64,000 nucleotides of DNA from Deltaproteobacteria bacterium. Its GTDB lineage: Bacteria; JADJOY01. A program made the translations under genes and the position numbers. The DNA is taken from contig JADJOY010000041.1 of the NCBI GenBank assembly GCA_016713535.1, positions 1 to 64,000 on the forward strand, read 5' to 3'. Below are positions 32,339 through 40,600 of this stretch, in pieces. Every line of letters starts with the position of its first letter. The first letter of the stretch is position 1. The notes under the pieces are model-generated. The model was not told the DNA's origin, made no database searches, and saw nothing but the letters and a program-made list of their open reading frames with translations.

Positions 32339-33934
32339 TCAAAGCCCGTAGGGGAGGGTGCGATTCGAGTAGTAGAGCAGCAAGCCGGGATCGGTGGGGA
32401 AGACGCGGTCGCCTCGGCGCGTGGCGGGCGGCGTGGTGTGGTAGACGCCGAAGAGCTTGAGCCCTTCGCTCACCACCGCCTGTGCGTCCCAGCCCAGGCG
32501 CTCCTCTCCGTAGCGGACCTTCTCCTCCTTCACGAGCTTCTTGAGCTTGGCCAGCAGGCGCTCGGTGCGCGTGTGGACCTCGAGGAGCGGGAAGCCCTCG
32601 CTCTGTAGCGCGCTCTCACGCAGCAGGCGGTAGAGATCGAGCTTCGGATGTCTTTCCTTGCACATCTGGAAGAGCACCGCCGCCAGCAGGTGCGTTGCGA
32701 GCAGGGTGTTGTCCCTCGCGAAGGTGCGCATCACCGCGTCGCCGAGCTCGCGCGTGTACTCGGCGTCGCGCGCCTCGTCAGGGTGCACCTCGCCGTTCGA
32801 CATGACGTAGCGCGAGATGTCGATGGGGCGACCGCGGTGGTCGACGCTCGTGCCGTCGGGCAGAACGCGGTTGCCGAACGGGTCGAGCGGCTCCGAGAAC
32901 GTCACGTAGATCCGTGAATCGAGGCTGATCAAGCTGCGCAGGAAGTTGAGGATCCGGCCCGGCTTCGAGAACTCGTCGTCGGTGATGATGTAGCGCGCCT
33001 TGCCGGCTTCCTTGAGGCTGTCCTCGATGAGGGTCTCGGCCTCCAGCACCAGGGAGTACGAGAGCGTGCAGGGCACGACGAAGATCTTCGGCTTCTTTTT
33101 GCGGTTGCGCAGGTTGTTCTGGTACGCGAGCACTCCGGTGCCGAGGAGGCCGAGCTTGAGCTTGCGCTCCAGCGCGCCCGAGCGGCTGCGGGTCCCACCC
33201 GGGAAGAACAGGTTGTGGATCCCCATCTCGAGGGTGTAGGTCGCGTACTCCTTGAGCGTGTCCTTGTAGAGGTCGTCGCGCTTGAGGCGGTCGACCTTGT
33301 ACGCGCCCAGGTTGTGCATGAAGTAGCCGATGATCGGGTTGGTGAAGAGGTTGAGCCCGGCGCCGTACGTGAAAGGCGGCAGCCCGACCTTGAAGAGCGA
33401 GTAGCCGATCACCGGTGAGTCCATGTTGCTCAGGTGGGTAGGCACCAGGATGACGGTGCCGATCTCGATGAGCTTGGAGATCGTGTCGAGCTCGCCGCGC
33501 ACGATCAGGTGGTCGTCCAGGCTCGCGAGGCTGTCGAAGCCCGAGAGCAGCCGGGTCGGCGACATGGTGTTGAGCAGACCCGAGAGCGCGTACGGGATCA
33601 CCTTGGTCGCGACCCGGTACACCTTGGGGTCGAAGTTGCCGATGATCTCCTGGAGGTAGCGGTGGATGACGCTGCCGAGGATGTCGCGTAGCTCGCGGTC
33701 CGACGCCCGCGAGAGCCGCTTCGAGACGCCTTTCCAGAACGCGGCGTCGGACTTCCAGGTCGGGCTCGATCGGTGGGTATCGAGCCGGCGGCGCTCGTGG
33801 TAGAGCGCGTCGTTCACGACCGTGGCCAGATCGAAGTTCGGGTCACGCTCGGTGAGGGCGTCTTTCGCCGCCAGCACGCGGGATTGGACCTCGATCAGGA
33901 CCGCTTCCTTCTCGGCAGGTGAAAGTGCGCGCAT
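32339..33934 (-). CDS. PlsB-like glycerol-3-phosphate 1-O-acyltransferase
   Basis: 531-residue membrane-associated acyltransferase, expected to make lysophosphatidic acid from glycerol-3-phosphate. The four acyltransferase blocks are visible: PTHLSNMDSP (HxxxxD), LGAYKVDRLKRDDLYK, FFPGGTRSRSGALERK and FVVPCTLSYSLVLEAE. It is shorter than E. coli PlsB (about 800). Start ATG 33934 chosen because upstream codons are Arg/Pro-rich noise. First gene of the operon with gpsA, which supplies its substrate. Divergent from an acyl-CoA dehydrogenase gene. Confidence 0.9.
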   Translation of the reverse strand: MRALSPAEKEAVLIEVQSRVLAAKDALTERDPNFDLATVVNDALYHERRRLDTHRSSPTWKSDAAFWKGVSKRLSRASDRELRDILGSVIHRYLQEIIGNFDPKVYRVATKVIPYALSGLLNTMSPTRLLSGFDSLASLDDHLIVRGELDTISKLIEIGTVILVPTHLSNMDSPVIGYSLFKVGLPPFTYGAGLNLFTNPIIGYFMHNLGAYKVDRLKRDDLYKDTLKEYATYTLEMGIHNLFFPGGTRSRSGALERKLKLGLLGTGVLAYQNNLRNRKKKPKIFVVPCTLSYSLVLEAETLIEDSLKEAGKARYIITDDEFSKPGRILNFLRSLISLDSRIYVTFSEPLDPFGNRVLPDGTSVDHRGRPIDISRYVMSNGEVHPDEARDAEYTRELGDAVMRTFARDNTLLATHLLAAVLFQMCKERHPKLDLYRLLRESALQSEGFPLLEVHTRTERLLAKLKKLVKEEKVRYGEERLGWDAQAVVSEGLKLFGVYHTTPPATRRGDRVFPTDPGLLLYYSNRTLPYGL

Positions 33935-34067
33935 CGCGGCGCTCCTCGTGGCTCGGGTTGGGAGAGGGGCCCGCGACGGTGGGGCGCGCCGAGCCTCGGA
34001 GCGGCGTTGCCGCGACCTCCCCCGGGGCATAGGATGGCCCGCTCTTCGGCCCGAGGGGAAGCTACAC

Positions 34068-35219
34068 GTGGAATCGTCGTTGATCGATCTGCCCGATGAC
34101 GTGATCGCCATCCGCGACACGGTGCGGCGCTTCGTCTACGAGCAGGTGATCCCGCGCGAGCACGAGATCGAAGAGCAGGCGCTCGTCCCACCCGACATCG
34201 TGCAACGGATGCGCGAGCTCGGGCTCTTCGGGCTCACGATCCCCGAAGCGTACGGGGGGATGGGGCTCGGCTCGCTCGCGTACGCCGTGGTGTCGGGTGA
34301 GATCTCGAAGGCGAACAGTGCGGTCCGCACCTACATCACGGTCAACAACTCGATCGGTTACAAGGCGATCCTCCTGGGCGGCAGCGACCAGCAGCGCCGC
34401 GAGTACCTGCCGCGCCTGGCGCGCGGCGAGTTCCTGACCTCGTTCGCGCTCACCGAGCCGGGCGCCGGGAGCGACGCCCAGGGCATCCAGACCTCCGCCG
34501 TGAGACGCGGCGACCGGTGGATCCTGAACGGCCGCAAGCACTACATCAGCCATGCGCACCGCGCCGAGCTGTTCACCGTGTTCGCGGTGACGGACAAGGA
34601 GAGGCGCGCGCGCGGCGGTATCTCCGCGTTCCTCGTGCCGAAGGGCTCGCCCGGACTCTCGCTCGGCAAGCAACAGGAGATGATGGGGGGACGGGGATCG
34701 CACCCGGGTGAGGTGGTGTTCGAGGACTGCGAGGTGCCGTCCGAGAACCTCCTCGGTGAGGTCGGCTACGGCTTCAAGCTCATCCAGGCGTGCCTGAACG
34801 ACGGTCGCCTGAATCTCGCCGCGTGCGCGATCGGAGCCGCCGAGCGGCTCCTCGAGATGGGCACCGAGTACGCGAAGATCCGGCATGCGTTCGGCGCACC
34901 GATCGGCGCCAACCAGGGCATCCAGTGGATGCTCGCCGACAGCGCCACCGAGCTCGAGGCCGCGCGCGCTGGTGTACGCGACCGCGCGGGCGAAGGACGC
35001 GGAGCGCAACGTCGACCAGGAGTGCGCCATGGCGAAGCTCTTCGCCACCGAGATGGTGAACCGCGTCGCCGATCGGGTGCTCCAGATCCACGGAGGCGCC
35101 GGCTACACGAAGGGCTACCGATCGAACGCTTCTATCGCGACGTGCGCATGCTCACGATCGTGGAGGGCACGAGCGAGATCCAGCGTCGCTCGATCGCCCG
35201 ATTCCTTCTCGGGTTCTGA
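34068..35219 (+). CDS. Acyl-CoA dehydrogenase (short form), two frame changes
   Basis: 383-residue acyl-CoA dehydrogenase of the butyryl/glutaryl-CoA dehydrogenase type. N-domain IRDTVRRFVYEQVIPREHEIE, FGLTIPEAYGGMGLG, ALTEPGAGSDAQGIQ, and catalytic-Glu block LTIVEGTSEIQRRSIARFLLG. Between about 34965 and 35115 the coding sense is in another frame (VYATARAKDAERNVDQ, FATEMVNRVADRVLQIHGG), then returns at PIERFYRDVRML: two compensating indels. Start GTG 34068 after GAGGGGAAG. Divergent from the plsB-like operon across 133 bp. Confidence 0.88.
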   Translation: MESSLIDLPDDVIAIRDTVRRFVYEQVIPREHEIEEQALVPPDIVQRMRELGLFGLTIPEAYGGMGLGSLAYAVVSGEISKANSAVRTYITVNNSIGYKAILLGGSDQQRREYLPRLARGEFLTSFALTEPGAGSDAQGIQTSAVRRGDRWILNGRKHYISHAHRAELFTVFAVTDKERRARGGISAFLVPKGSPGLSLGKQQEMMGGRGSHPGEVVFEDCEVPSENLLGEVGYGFKLIQACLNDGRLNLAACAIGAAERLLEMGTEYAKIRHAFGAPIGANQGIQWMLADSATELEAARAGVRDRAGEGRGAQRRPGVRHGEALRHRDGEPRRRSGAPDPRRRRLHEGLPIERFYRDVRMLTIVEGTSEIQRRSIARFLLGF

Positions 35220-35254
35220 CTCGGATCCCGAACCCGTCCCGCCCAGGAGCTGCC

Positions 35255-35809
35255 ATGGAGATCGTGCCGACCGAGCTGCCCGGTGTGTTGCTGATCCAGC
35301 CGAGAGTGCACCGCGACGAGCGCGGGTTCTTCCTGGAGAGCTTCCGCGACGACGCGCTGCGCGCCGCGGGCGTCACCGCGCCGTTCGTACAGGGCAACCA
35401 TTCGCGCTCGGTGAAGGGCACCCTGCGGGGCTTGCACTTCCAGGTCCACCCGGGCCAGGCGAAGCTGGTGCGCTGCACGCGTGGCGCGGTGTGGGACGTG
35501 GTGGTCGACATCCGCCCGCGCTCGGCGACGTTCGGGCGCTGGATGTCGCAGCTCCTCGACGACGAAGGGCATCAGCAGCTCTTCATCCCGGTCGGTTTCG
35601 CGCACGGCTTCTGTGTCCTCTCCGACGAGGCGGACTTCATCTATCGGGTGAGCAATTACTACGACCCGGCGACCGAGTCCGGGATCGCGTGGGACGATCC
35701 CGATCTCGCGATCCCGTGGCCCGACCCCAAGCCGATCCTTTCCAAGCGCGACCTCGGCTTGCCACGCCTCACCGAGGTCAAGGACCGGCTTCCGGACGTG
35801 GCGGTCTGA
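35255..35809 (+). CDS. rfbC: dTDP-4-dehydrorhamnose 3,5-epimerase
   Basis: 184-residue cupin enzyme converting dTDP-4-keto-6-deoxyglucose to dTDP-4-keto-L-rhamnose for O-antigen or other rhamnose glycans. Motifs: QPRVHRDERGFFLESF, QGNHSRSVKGTLRGLHFQ with the catalytic His, VRCTRGAVWDVVVDIRP, and FIPVGFAHGFCVLSDEADFIY. It lies alone, without rfbA, rfbB or rfbD beside it. Intact; RBS AGGAG before ATG 35255. Confidence 0.96.
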   Translation: MEIVPTELPGVLLIQPRVHRDERGFFLESFRDDALRAAGVTAPFVQGNHSRSVKGTLRGLHFQVHPGQAKLVRCTRGAVWDVVVDIRPRSATFGRWMSQLLDDEGHQQLFIPVGFAHGFCVLSDEADFIYRVSNYYDPATESGIAWDDPDLAIPWPDPKPILSKRDLGLPRLTEVKDRLPDVAV

Positions 35810-35845
35810 GCGAGCGCTCGGGGCGCGAGAAGCGGAGCGCTGCGG

Positions 35846-36301
35846 ATGCTGCTCGTGCTCGCCCGACACGGCGAGGCGCTCGACGCGTCGAGCGATCGGC
35901 TCCGCCCACTCAGCGCCGGAGGGCGCCAGGACGTCGAGCGCGTCGCGAGCGTGATCGCGGCCCAGGGCGTGCGGGTGACGCGAGTGATCCACAGCGGCCG
36001 GTCGCGTGCCGCGCAGACCGCGGAGATCTGGGCGCGCCGGGTCGCGCCAGGCGTGAGCCTCGAGATCGATCCGCGCCTCGACCCCGACGAGGATCCGGCT
36101 CCGGTCGCCGCGTGGCTCGCACACGTGAGCACCGACATCTTGCTGGTCGGCCATCTGCCGAGCTTGCCTCGCCTCGCCGGACGGCTGCTGCGCGGCGCGA
36201 ACGAGGCGCCGCCGTTCGCGAGCTTCCGCCCCGGAACGGCGCTGTTGCTCGAACGCGGACCTTCCGGGACCTGGCGCCGCTCGGTACAGGTCGACCCGTG
36301 A
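35846..36301 (+). CDS. sixA: SixA-type phosphohistidine phosphatase
   Basis: 151-residue histidine-phosphatase-superfamily protein. The N-terminal LARHGEA carries the nucleophilic His; RVTRVIHSGRSRAAQTAEIW and VGHLPSLPRLAGRLL match SixA, which removes phosphate from HPt domains or from phosphohistidine in the PTS-Ntr system. With a hybrid kinase bearing HPt elsewhere in the window, a role in phosphorelay reset is possible but unproven. 36 bp after rfbC; convergent with the lipoprotein gene downstream. Confidence 0.88.
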   Translation: MLLVLARHGEALDASSDRLRPLSAGGRQDVERVASVIAAQGVRVTRVIHSGRSRAAQTAEIWARRVAPGVSLEIDPRLDPDEDPAPVAAWLAHVSTDILLVGHLPSLPRLAGRLLRGANEAPPFASFRPGTALLLERGPSGTWRRSVQVDP

Positions 36302-36302
36302 A

Positions 36303-36317
36303 CCCACGTCACGTGGG
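36303..36317. repeat. Palindrome in the convergent sixA/lipoprotein gap
   Basis: CCCACGT-C-ACGTGGG, 7-bp arms with one central base. Too tight to form a good hairpin; a protein-binding site or chance are both possible. A second short stem-loop (CCGCC-GCGA-GGCGG) follows near 36350. Confidence 0.3.
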
Positions 36318-36366
36318 AACGATCGACCGAGCGAGCGGGTGAGGGGGGCCGCCGCGAGGCGGTGGC

Positions 36367-37167
36367 TCAGTTCACGGGCGTCGCGCTCAGGCGCTCGAAT
36401 CGGATCACGCGCTTGCCGATGGTGCGCTGGTCCGCGAGGTCGAGCGCGCCGGTCTTGATCGAGCCGCTCCACTCCGCCTCGACGAAGCTCGAGCTGTTCT
36501 GCAGGTCGACGCGGGTCTTGAGGATCCGCGCGCTCGTCGGATCGACGAAGACGGTCCATCGGTCGGCGGGGGTCGCGCCCGCATCCGCGCGGAAACCGAG
36601 CGAGAGCGCCACGGCGGGGCGGCCGTCGGGCAAGGTGACCGGGCCCTTCTCCGCGAGGCGCACGCCCGGATCGTGGAGCTGAAACGGCAGCAACAGCCAG
36701 AACGAGTCGTTGTTGATTCGCTCGACCACGCGGCGCACCAGCTCGGGCGACTGCTGCTCACCGTTCACGCGCACGTCGCCGGTTCGCCGGATGCGGTCGA
36801 CCCTGGCCGCGAGCCGGCCCGGTGGGAGCGTGAGGCCGATCGCCTTCCACGAGCGGGTCTGATCGTCGAGGAAGGGTGAGCGCGCGAACGTCATCGCGTC
36901 GGTTTCGTACAGACACGGTCCACCCGCGAGCGCCATGACGTGGTGGAAGCGCGCCTTCTCGGCGCCGTCCTCGTAGCTCACGAAATCGAACGCCAGCGTC
37001 CGCGTCCGCTCGAAGGCGTCGTGCCCGCCGTAGGCGGCGGCGACTCGTTCGGCCCAGTGCTCGCCGCTCGCCGCGCCCGGCTCGCGCTTCTGGCATGCGA
37101 TCCCCGCGGCCAGCACCGCGGCCAGTAGCACGATGATCCCGATCCGTTCGGCTCTCCGACTCGCCAT
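36367..37167 (-). CDS. Putative lipoprotein, DUF6503/LolA-like
   Basis: 266-residue exported protein starting at ATG 37167. The signal peptide ends AAGIACQKRE, a weak lipobox. The mature part (AAYGGHDAFERTRTLAFDFVSYEDG, WTVFVDPTSARILKTRVDL, FVEAEWSGSIKTGALDL) looks like the convex beta-sheet of LolA/outer-membrane-lipoprotein sorting folds or DUF6503; assignment tentative. Third gene of a minus-strand set after the enolase-superfamily and CcdA-thioredoxin genes (29 bp gap). Confidence 0.62.
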   Translation of the reverse strand: MASRRAERIGIIVLLAAVLAAGIACQKREPGAASGEHWAERVAAAYGGHDAFERTRTLAFDFVSYEDGAEKARFHHVMALAGGPCLYETDAMTFARSPFLDDQTRSWKAIGLTLPPGRLAARVDRIRRTGDVRVNGEQQSPELVRRVVERINNDSFWLLLPFQLHDPGVRLAEKGPVTLPDGRPAVALSLGFRADAGATPADRWTVFVDPTSARILKTRVDLQNSSSFVEAEWSGSIKTGALDLADQRTIGKRVIRFERLSATPVN

Positions 37168-37196
37168 TCCTCGTACTCCTCTCGGCGCCACCGTCC

Positions 37197-38345
37197 TCAC
37201 CACCGTAGCCGCTCGGGCGCCGCGAGCAACAGGATCCCGAGCACGAGCACCACGAGGCCGCTCACCAGCTTCAGCCATCGTCCGCCGGTCGTGTCGAGCT
37301 TGCGACGGCTCAACGTGATCGTGACCAGCGCGACCATCAGCGTGTCGTCGGCGACGTAAGCGACGTTGTAGAGGACCAGATAGGCGTAGCGCGCGAGCGG
37401 ATCGAGCGCCTGAAGTCCCAGGATCTGCGTGTAGAGCGCGGGCAGCCCCGCGGTGCACAGCAGTTCCACGACGTTTACCAGAACCGCGAGAACGAAGGCG
37501 CCGGCGAGCGCCGGGCCGAGGGCCTCGGCGTTCACGATCTTACGCACCCGGGTGTAGATGCCGGGCTTCGCCGCCTCCGGAATGCTGAGCGAGGGCCCAC
37601 GTCCGAACGCGACGGCGTCCTTGACGTGGATGGTCCCGATCGCGAGCGCGATCACACCGAGCGCCACCTGCACCGCGCGCGACAGGCCGACCAGCAGGAA
37701 CACGTTCAGCCACGCGGCCATGAACGCAAAGTAGGCGAGTCCGCTCACCATCACGAAGGTGCCTGCGATCAGCACGATCCTGCGCCTGTCCCGGAGGTTC
37801 ACCAGGATCGAGAGCAGGAACAGGAGCACCCACATCGCGCACGGGTTGAACCCGTCGACCAGCCCCAGCACCACCGTGAAGAGCGGGAGCCCGAGGTCCT
37901 CCACTCGGACGCGCCCCAGCCCGATCACGTCGACGCCAGTGTCCTCCGAGCGCTCGTCGTCGAGGCCCGCCACCAGCGCTTCGATGCGGCGGCCGGTCGT
38001 GATGGCGTCGTCGAAGCCGACCCACACCGTCCCGCACATCGCGAAGGTCGGCACGCTGACTCCTGCGAAGCGCTCCCGGGCAGCGAGCGCACGCAGCGAG
38101 TCGAGAGCGTCGCGCTCGTGCTCCACGTCGTGCACCACCACCTCGATCCCCGGCTGGAGTCGCCGCAGATCGGCGAGGAAGCGACGTGCCTCCTCGCAGT
38201 GGGGGCACCCGGCCCTACTCCAGACTTCGATCCGCTCGCAGCGCGCCGCGTTCGCCGGAGAAGCCGCGAGCGCCCAGCTCAAGACGCTGGCCAGCGCGAG
38301 CCATCCCCAGCGCGAACGGTGTCCGAGCCGCGAGGTCCGCCTCAG
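37197..38345 (-). CDS. Thioredoxin-fold / CcdA-like membrane protein fusion
   Basis: About 382 residues. Signal sequence (LALASVLSWALAASPANA), then a thioredoxin/glutaredoxin domain with the redox pair in RAGCPHCEEARRFL and a cis-Pro loop (SVPTFAMCGT), then a CcdA/DsbD-type membrane domain of six or so helices with the conserved Cys (GFNPCAMWVLLFLL and ELLCTAGLPALYTQIL). It likely carries electrons across the inner membrane to a periplasmic thiol partner. No ATG fits; CTG at 38345 overlaps the upstream stop as CTGA, so the start is uncertain. Confidence 0.8.
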   Translation of the reverse strand: MRRTSRLGHRSRWGWLALASVLSWALAASPANAARCERIEVWSRAGCPHCEEARRFLADLRRLQPGIEVVVHDVEHERDALDSLRALAARERFAGVSVPTFAMCGTVWVGFDDAITTGRRIEALVAGLDDERSEDTGVDVIGLGRVRVEDLGLPLFTVVLGLVDGFNPCAMWVLLFLLSILVNLRDRRRIVLIAGTFVMVSGLAYFAFMAAWLNVFLLVGLSRAVQVALGVIALAIGTIHVKDAVAFGRGPSLSIPEAAKPGIYTRVRKIVNAEALGPALAGAFVLAVLVNVVELLCTAGLPALYTQILGLQALDPLARYAYLVLYNVAYVADDTLMVALVTITLSRRKLDTTGGRWLKLVSGLVVLVLGILLLAAPERLRW

Positions 38346-39598
38346 CTCGTCGGTCCGGAGCCGCGCCGGTCCTTCCGACGTTTCAGATCGAGCGCCGTTC
38401 GCAGACCCTTGGTGCGGATGGTGTGGATCGCCAGGGACGCCTTCGTCATCCGGAAGAATCGATGCCCGTGGCGCGCCAGCGCGCGCTCGTCGAGGTGGAT
38501 ACCGAGCCCCGGCTCCTGAGGTACTGCGATGGTGCCATCGGGGGCGACCTCGATCGGCTGGGCCAAGATCCCGTCGCGCCCCGCCGGGGTCCACCCGGGT
38601 GGCTCGAACGGGTACTCCAGCACGTGGCGCTCCGGGTGGGCCGCGAAGGCGTGGAGGTTGACCAGCAGCCCGATCCCGTTGGTCCAGGTGTGGGGCGAGA
38701 ACGAGAGTCCTTCGATCCTGCATTGGGCGAGCACCCGTCGGCTCGTCTCGAGCCCCCCGCAGAACATCGCGTAGGGCTGGTAGAGATCGAGCGAGCCGCG
38801 CTCGAACGCCGTGCGGACGTCGTGCCACCCCGAGAGCAGCTCGCCACCGGCGATCGGGGTGGTGGTCGACTTGCGGAGCTGGGCGAGCCCCTCGTAGTCG
38901 TGCATCTCGAGCGGCTCTTCGAGCCACGCCACCTCGAGCGGTTCGATCGCACGCGCGAAGCGCGTGGCGCGCTCGAGGTCCCAGAGCGGCGCGTCGTCGA
39001 TCAGCGCGACCCGCCATCCCTGGTTGGCGTCGACCGCGATGGTGAAGCCGGAGCCGAGGTGGCGGCGCGCCGCCTCGACGATCGCCAGGTCCTCGCGCTC
39101 GTCGAACGAGTGCACACGTAGCTTCACCGCGGTGATGCCCATGTCGCGGATGCGGTCGAGGTAGGCCAGGCGCTCGGGGATCGGCCGCACGCTGCCGGTG
39201 GAGGCGTATACGGGCACGCGCTCGACCGGACCGATCTCGGGGTTGATCAGGCGGTAGACCGGCTTGCCCTCGAGCTTTCCCCGGATGTCCCAGAACGCCG
39301 GCTCGATCCACCAGTTGTGCCAGCCGAGAAACGACGCCTCGGTGAGGCGCTGGCGGATCTCGCTCAGATTGGTCGCGTCGGCCCCGATCAGATACGGGCC
39401 GAGAAGCGAACCGAGCCCCTCCCGTTCCCGCTCGAACGCGGTTCCCGCGCTGACGCCGACGATGCCGTCGTCGGTGGTCAGCCGGATCAGGGTCATCCGG
39501 TTCTGGGTCTGGGGGTAGCCCGGGATCCAGGACGGATGGAACGGCTCGTCGAGTGGGATCTCGACGTGGAAAAGCTCGACACGGGCGATTCGGCTCAC
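38342..39598 (-). CDS. Enolase-superfamily enzyme (mandelate racemase/muconate lactonizing type)
   Basis: 418-residue Mg-dependent enzyme. Capping domain first (VELFHVEIPLDEPFHPS), then the barrel with catalytic/metal motifs AVKLRVHS (K-x-R), DANQGW, WLEEPLE, AGGELLSG and SFSPHTWTNG. These are the second-strand base, the three metal ligands and a C-terminal His. The K-x-R plus His set does not identify a single known reaction; acid-sugar dehydratase or racemase/epimerase are options. First gene of the operon with the CcdA-thioredoxin gene, overlapping it by 4 nt. Confidence 0.88.
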   Translation of the reverse strand: MSRIARVELFHVEIPLDEPFHPSWIPGYPQTQNRMTLIRLTTDDGIVGVSAGTAFEREREGLGSLLGPYLIGADATNLSEIRQRLTEASFLGWHNWWIEPAFWDIRGKLEGKPVYRLINPEIGPVERVPVYASTGSVRPIPERLAYLDRIRDMGITAVKLRVHSFDEREDLAIVEAARRHLGSGFTIAVDANQGWRVALIDDAPLWDLERATRFARAIEPLEVAWLEEPLEMHDYEGLAQLRKSTTTPIAGGELLSGWHDVRTAFERGSLDLYQPYAMFCGGLETSRRVLAQCRIEGLSFSPHTWTNGIGLLVNLHAFAAHPERHVLEYPFEPPGWTPAGRDGILAQPIEVAPDGTIAVPQEPGLGIHLDERALARHGHRFFRMTKASLAIHTIRTKGLRTALDLKRRKDRRGSGPTS

Positions 39599-39611
39599 GG
39601 TACCTCGCGTT

Positions 39612-39627
39612 GGCGGCTCGAGCCGCC
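39612..39627. repeat. Perfect palindrome between enolase-superfamily and ccsA genes
   Basis: GGCGGCTCGAGCCGCC, 16 bp, 13 bp from the enolase-superfamily start in a divergent gap. Possible operator; could also fold as GGCGGC-TCGA-GCCGCC. Confidence 0.35.
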
Positions 39628-39751
39628 GTTTCTCTCACGTCGGTCCTGCACGCGCAACGATTTCGGTAAGCTCGCGCAGCGCTCGTGAGGGAGCTTGCGG
39701 CATGGATTATGCTCGGCACGACGCTCGTCGCCGCGTCAGGAGCCCTCCCGG

Positions 39752-40573
39752 ATGCACGAGTTCTTGCTGGCGGTCACCGCTGCCGTCTACTTCGGCAGCA
39801 CCGTGGCCTACCTCGGTTATCTCCTCGTGGGCGCGCGCCCGCAGACGGCGCGCGTGGCGCGGATCGCGTTTGCGGTGGGGCTGGCGCTGCACTCGGCGGC
39901 GATCGCGGTGCGCTGCTCACACGGCCTGCCACCCACGATCTCGGCGGCCGACACGCTGAGCTTCTATGGCTGGGCGCTGGTGACGGGCTTCCTGGTGGTG
40001 CAGCTTCGCTATCCGCTACCCACGGTGGGCTCGTTCCTGAGCCCGCTGGTGTGCCTCCTCGTCCTCATGTCGCTCGCGCTCCCCAAGCCGATCACGCCGC
40101 TCGACCCGAAGTTCGCGACGATCTGGTTCCCGGTGCACGTCACGCTCGCGGTGGCCGGCGACGTCGCTTTCGTGCTGGCGGCCGCGGTCGGGCTCATGTA
40201 CCTGATCCGTGAGACCTCGCTGAAGACCAAGCACATCTCGCCGGTCATCGACCGCTTGCCGAGTCTCGACCTTCTCGATCGCATCAACTACCGTCTCATC
40301 ACGGTCGGCTTCTCGCTGCTCACCCTCGGCATGTTGACCGGTGGGCTGTGGATCTTCCTGGATCCCAAGCTCAAGGCTGCGGTGCACGACCCCAAGATCC
40401 TGTGGACCGTCTCCACCTGGGTGCTCTATGCCGTGCTGCTCAACGGTCGCGCGCTGGTGGGGCTGCGGGGACGCAAGGCGGCGCTGATGTCGGTGGCGGG
40501 ATTCGCGATGGTCGTGGTGACGTTCGTCGGTGTGAACCTCCTCGGCCAGGGATTCCACTCCTTCCGCCAGTAA
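39752..40573 (+). CDS. CcsA/HemX-type cytochrome c assembly membrane protein
   Basis: 273-residue polytopic membrane protein with eight or so helices, of the CcsA/HemX family. The conserved segment SAADTLSFYGWALVTG, PVHVTLAVAGDVAFVLAAAVGLMYLI and NYRLITVGFSLLTLGMLTGGLW follow the family pattern. Its place 27 bp before hemA is typical of hemX, which modulates HemA levels in some bacteria; other members handle haem for cytochrome c. ATG 39752 is used because the residues before it are non-hydrophobic. Confidence 0.87.
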   Translation: MHEFLLAVTAAVYFGSTVAYLGYLLVGARPQTARVARIAFAVGLALHSAAIAVRCSHGLPPTISAADTLSFYGWALVTGFLVVQLRYPLPTVGSFLSPLVCLLVLMSLALPKPITPLDPKFATIWFPVHVTLAVAGDVAFVLAAAVGLMYLIRETSLKTKHISPVIDRLPSLDLLDRINYRLITVGFSLLTLGMLTGGLWIFLDPKLKAAVHDPKILWTVSTWVLYAVLLNGRALVGLRGRKAALMSVAGFAMVVVTFVGVNLLGQGFHSFRQ

Positions 40574-40600
40574 CCCGGGATCGGATAGCGCGTCGTCACC

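Noticed and set aside
38342-39719. Extending the CcdA-thioredoxin frame upstream through the enolase-superfamily gene to an ATG at 39719
   Set aside because: That stretch is an out-of-frame shadow of the enolase-superfamily gene; the signal peptide begins just after the CTGA overlap.
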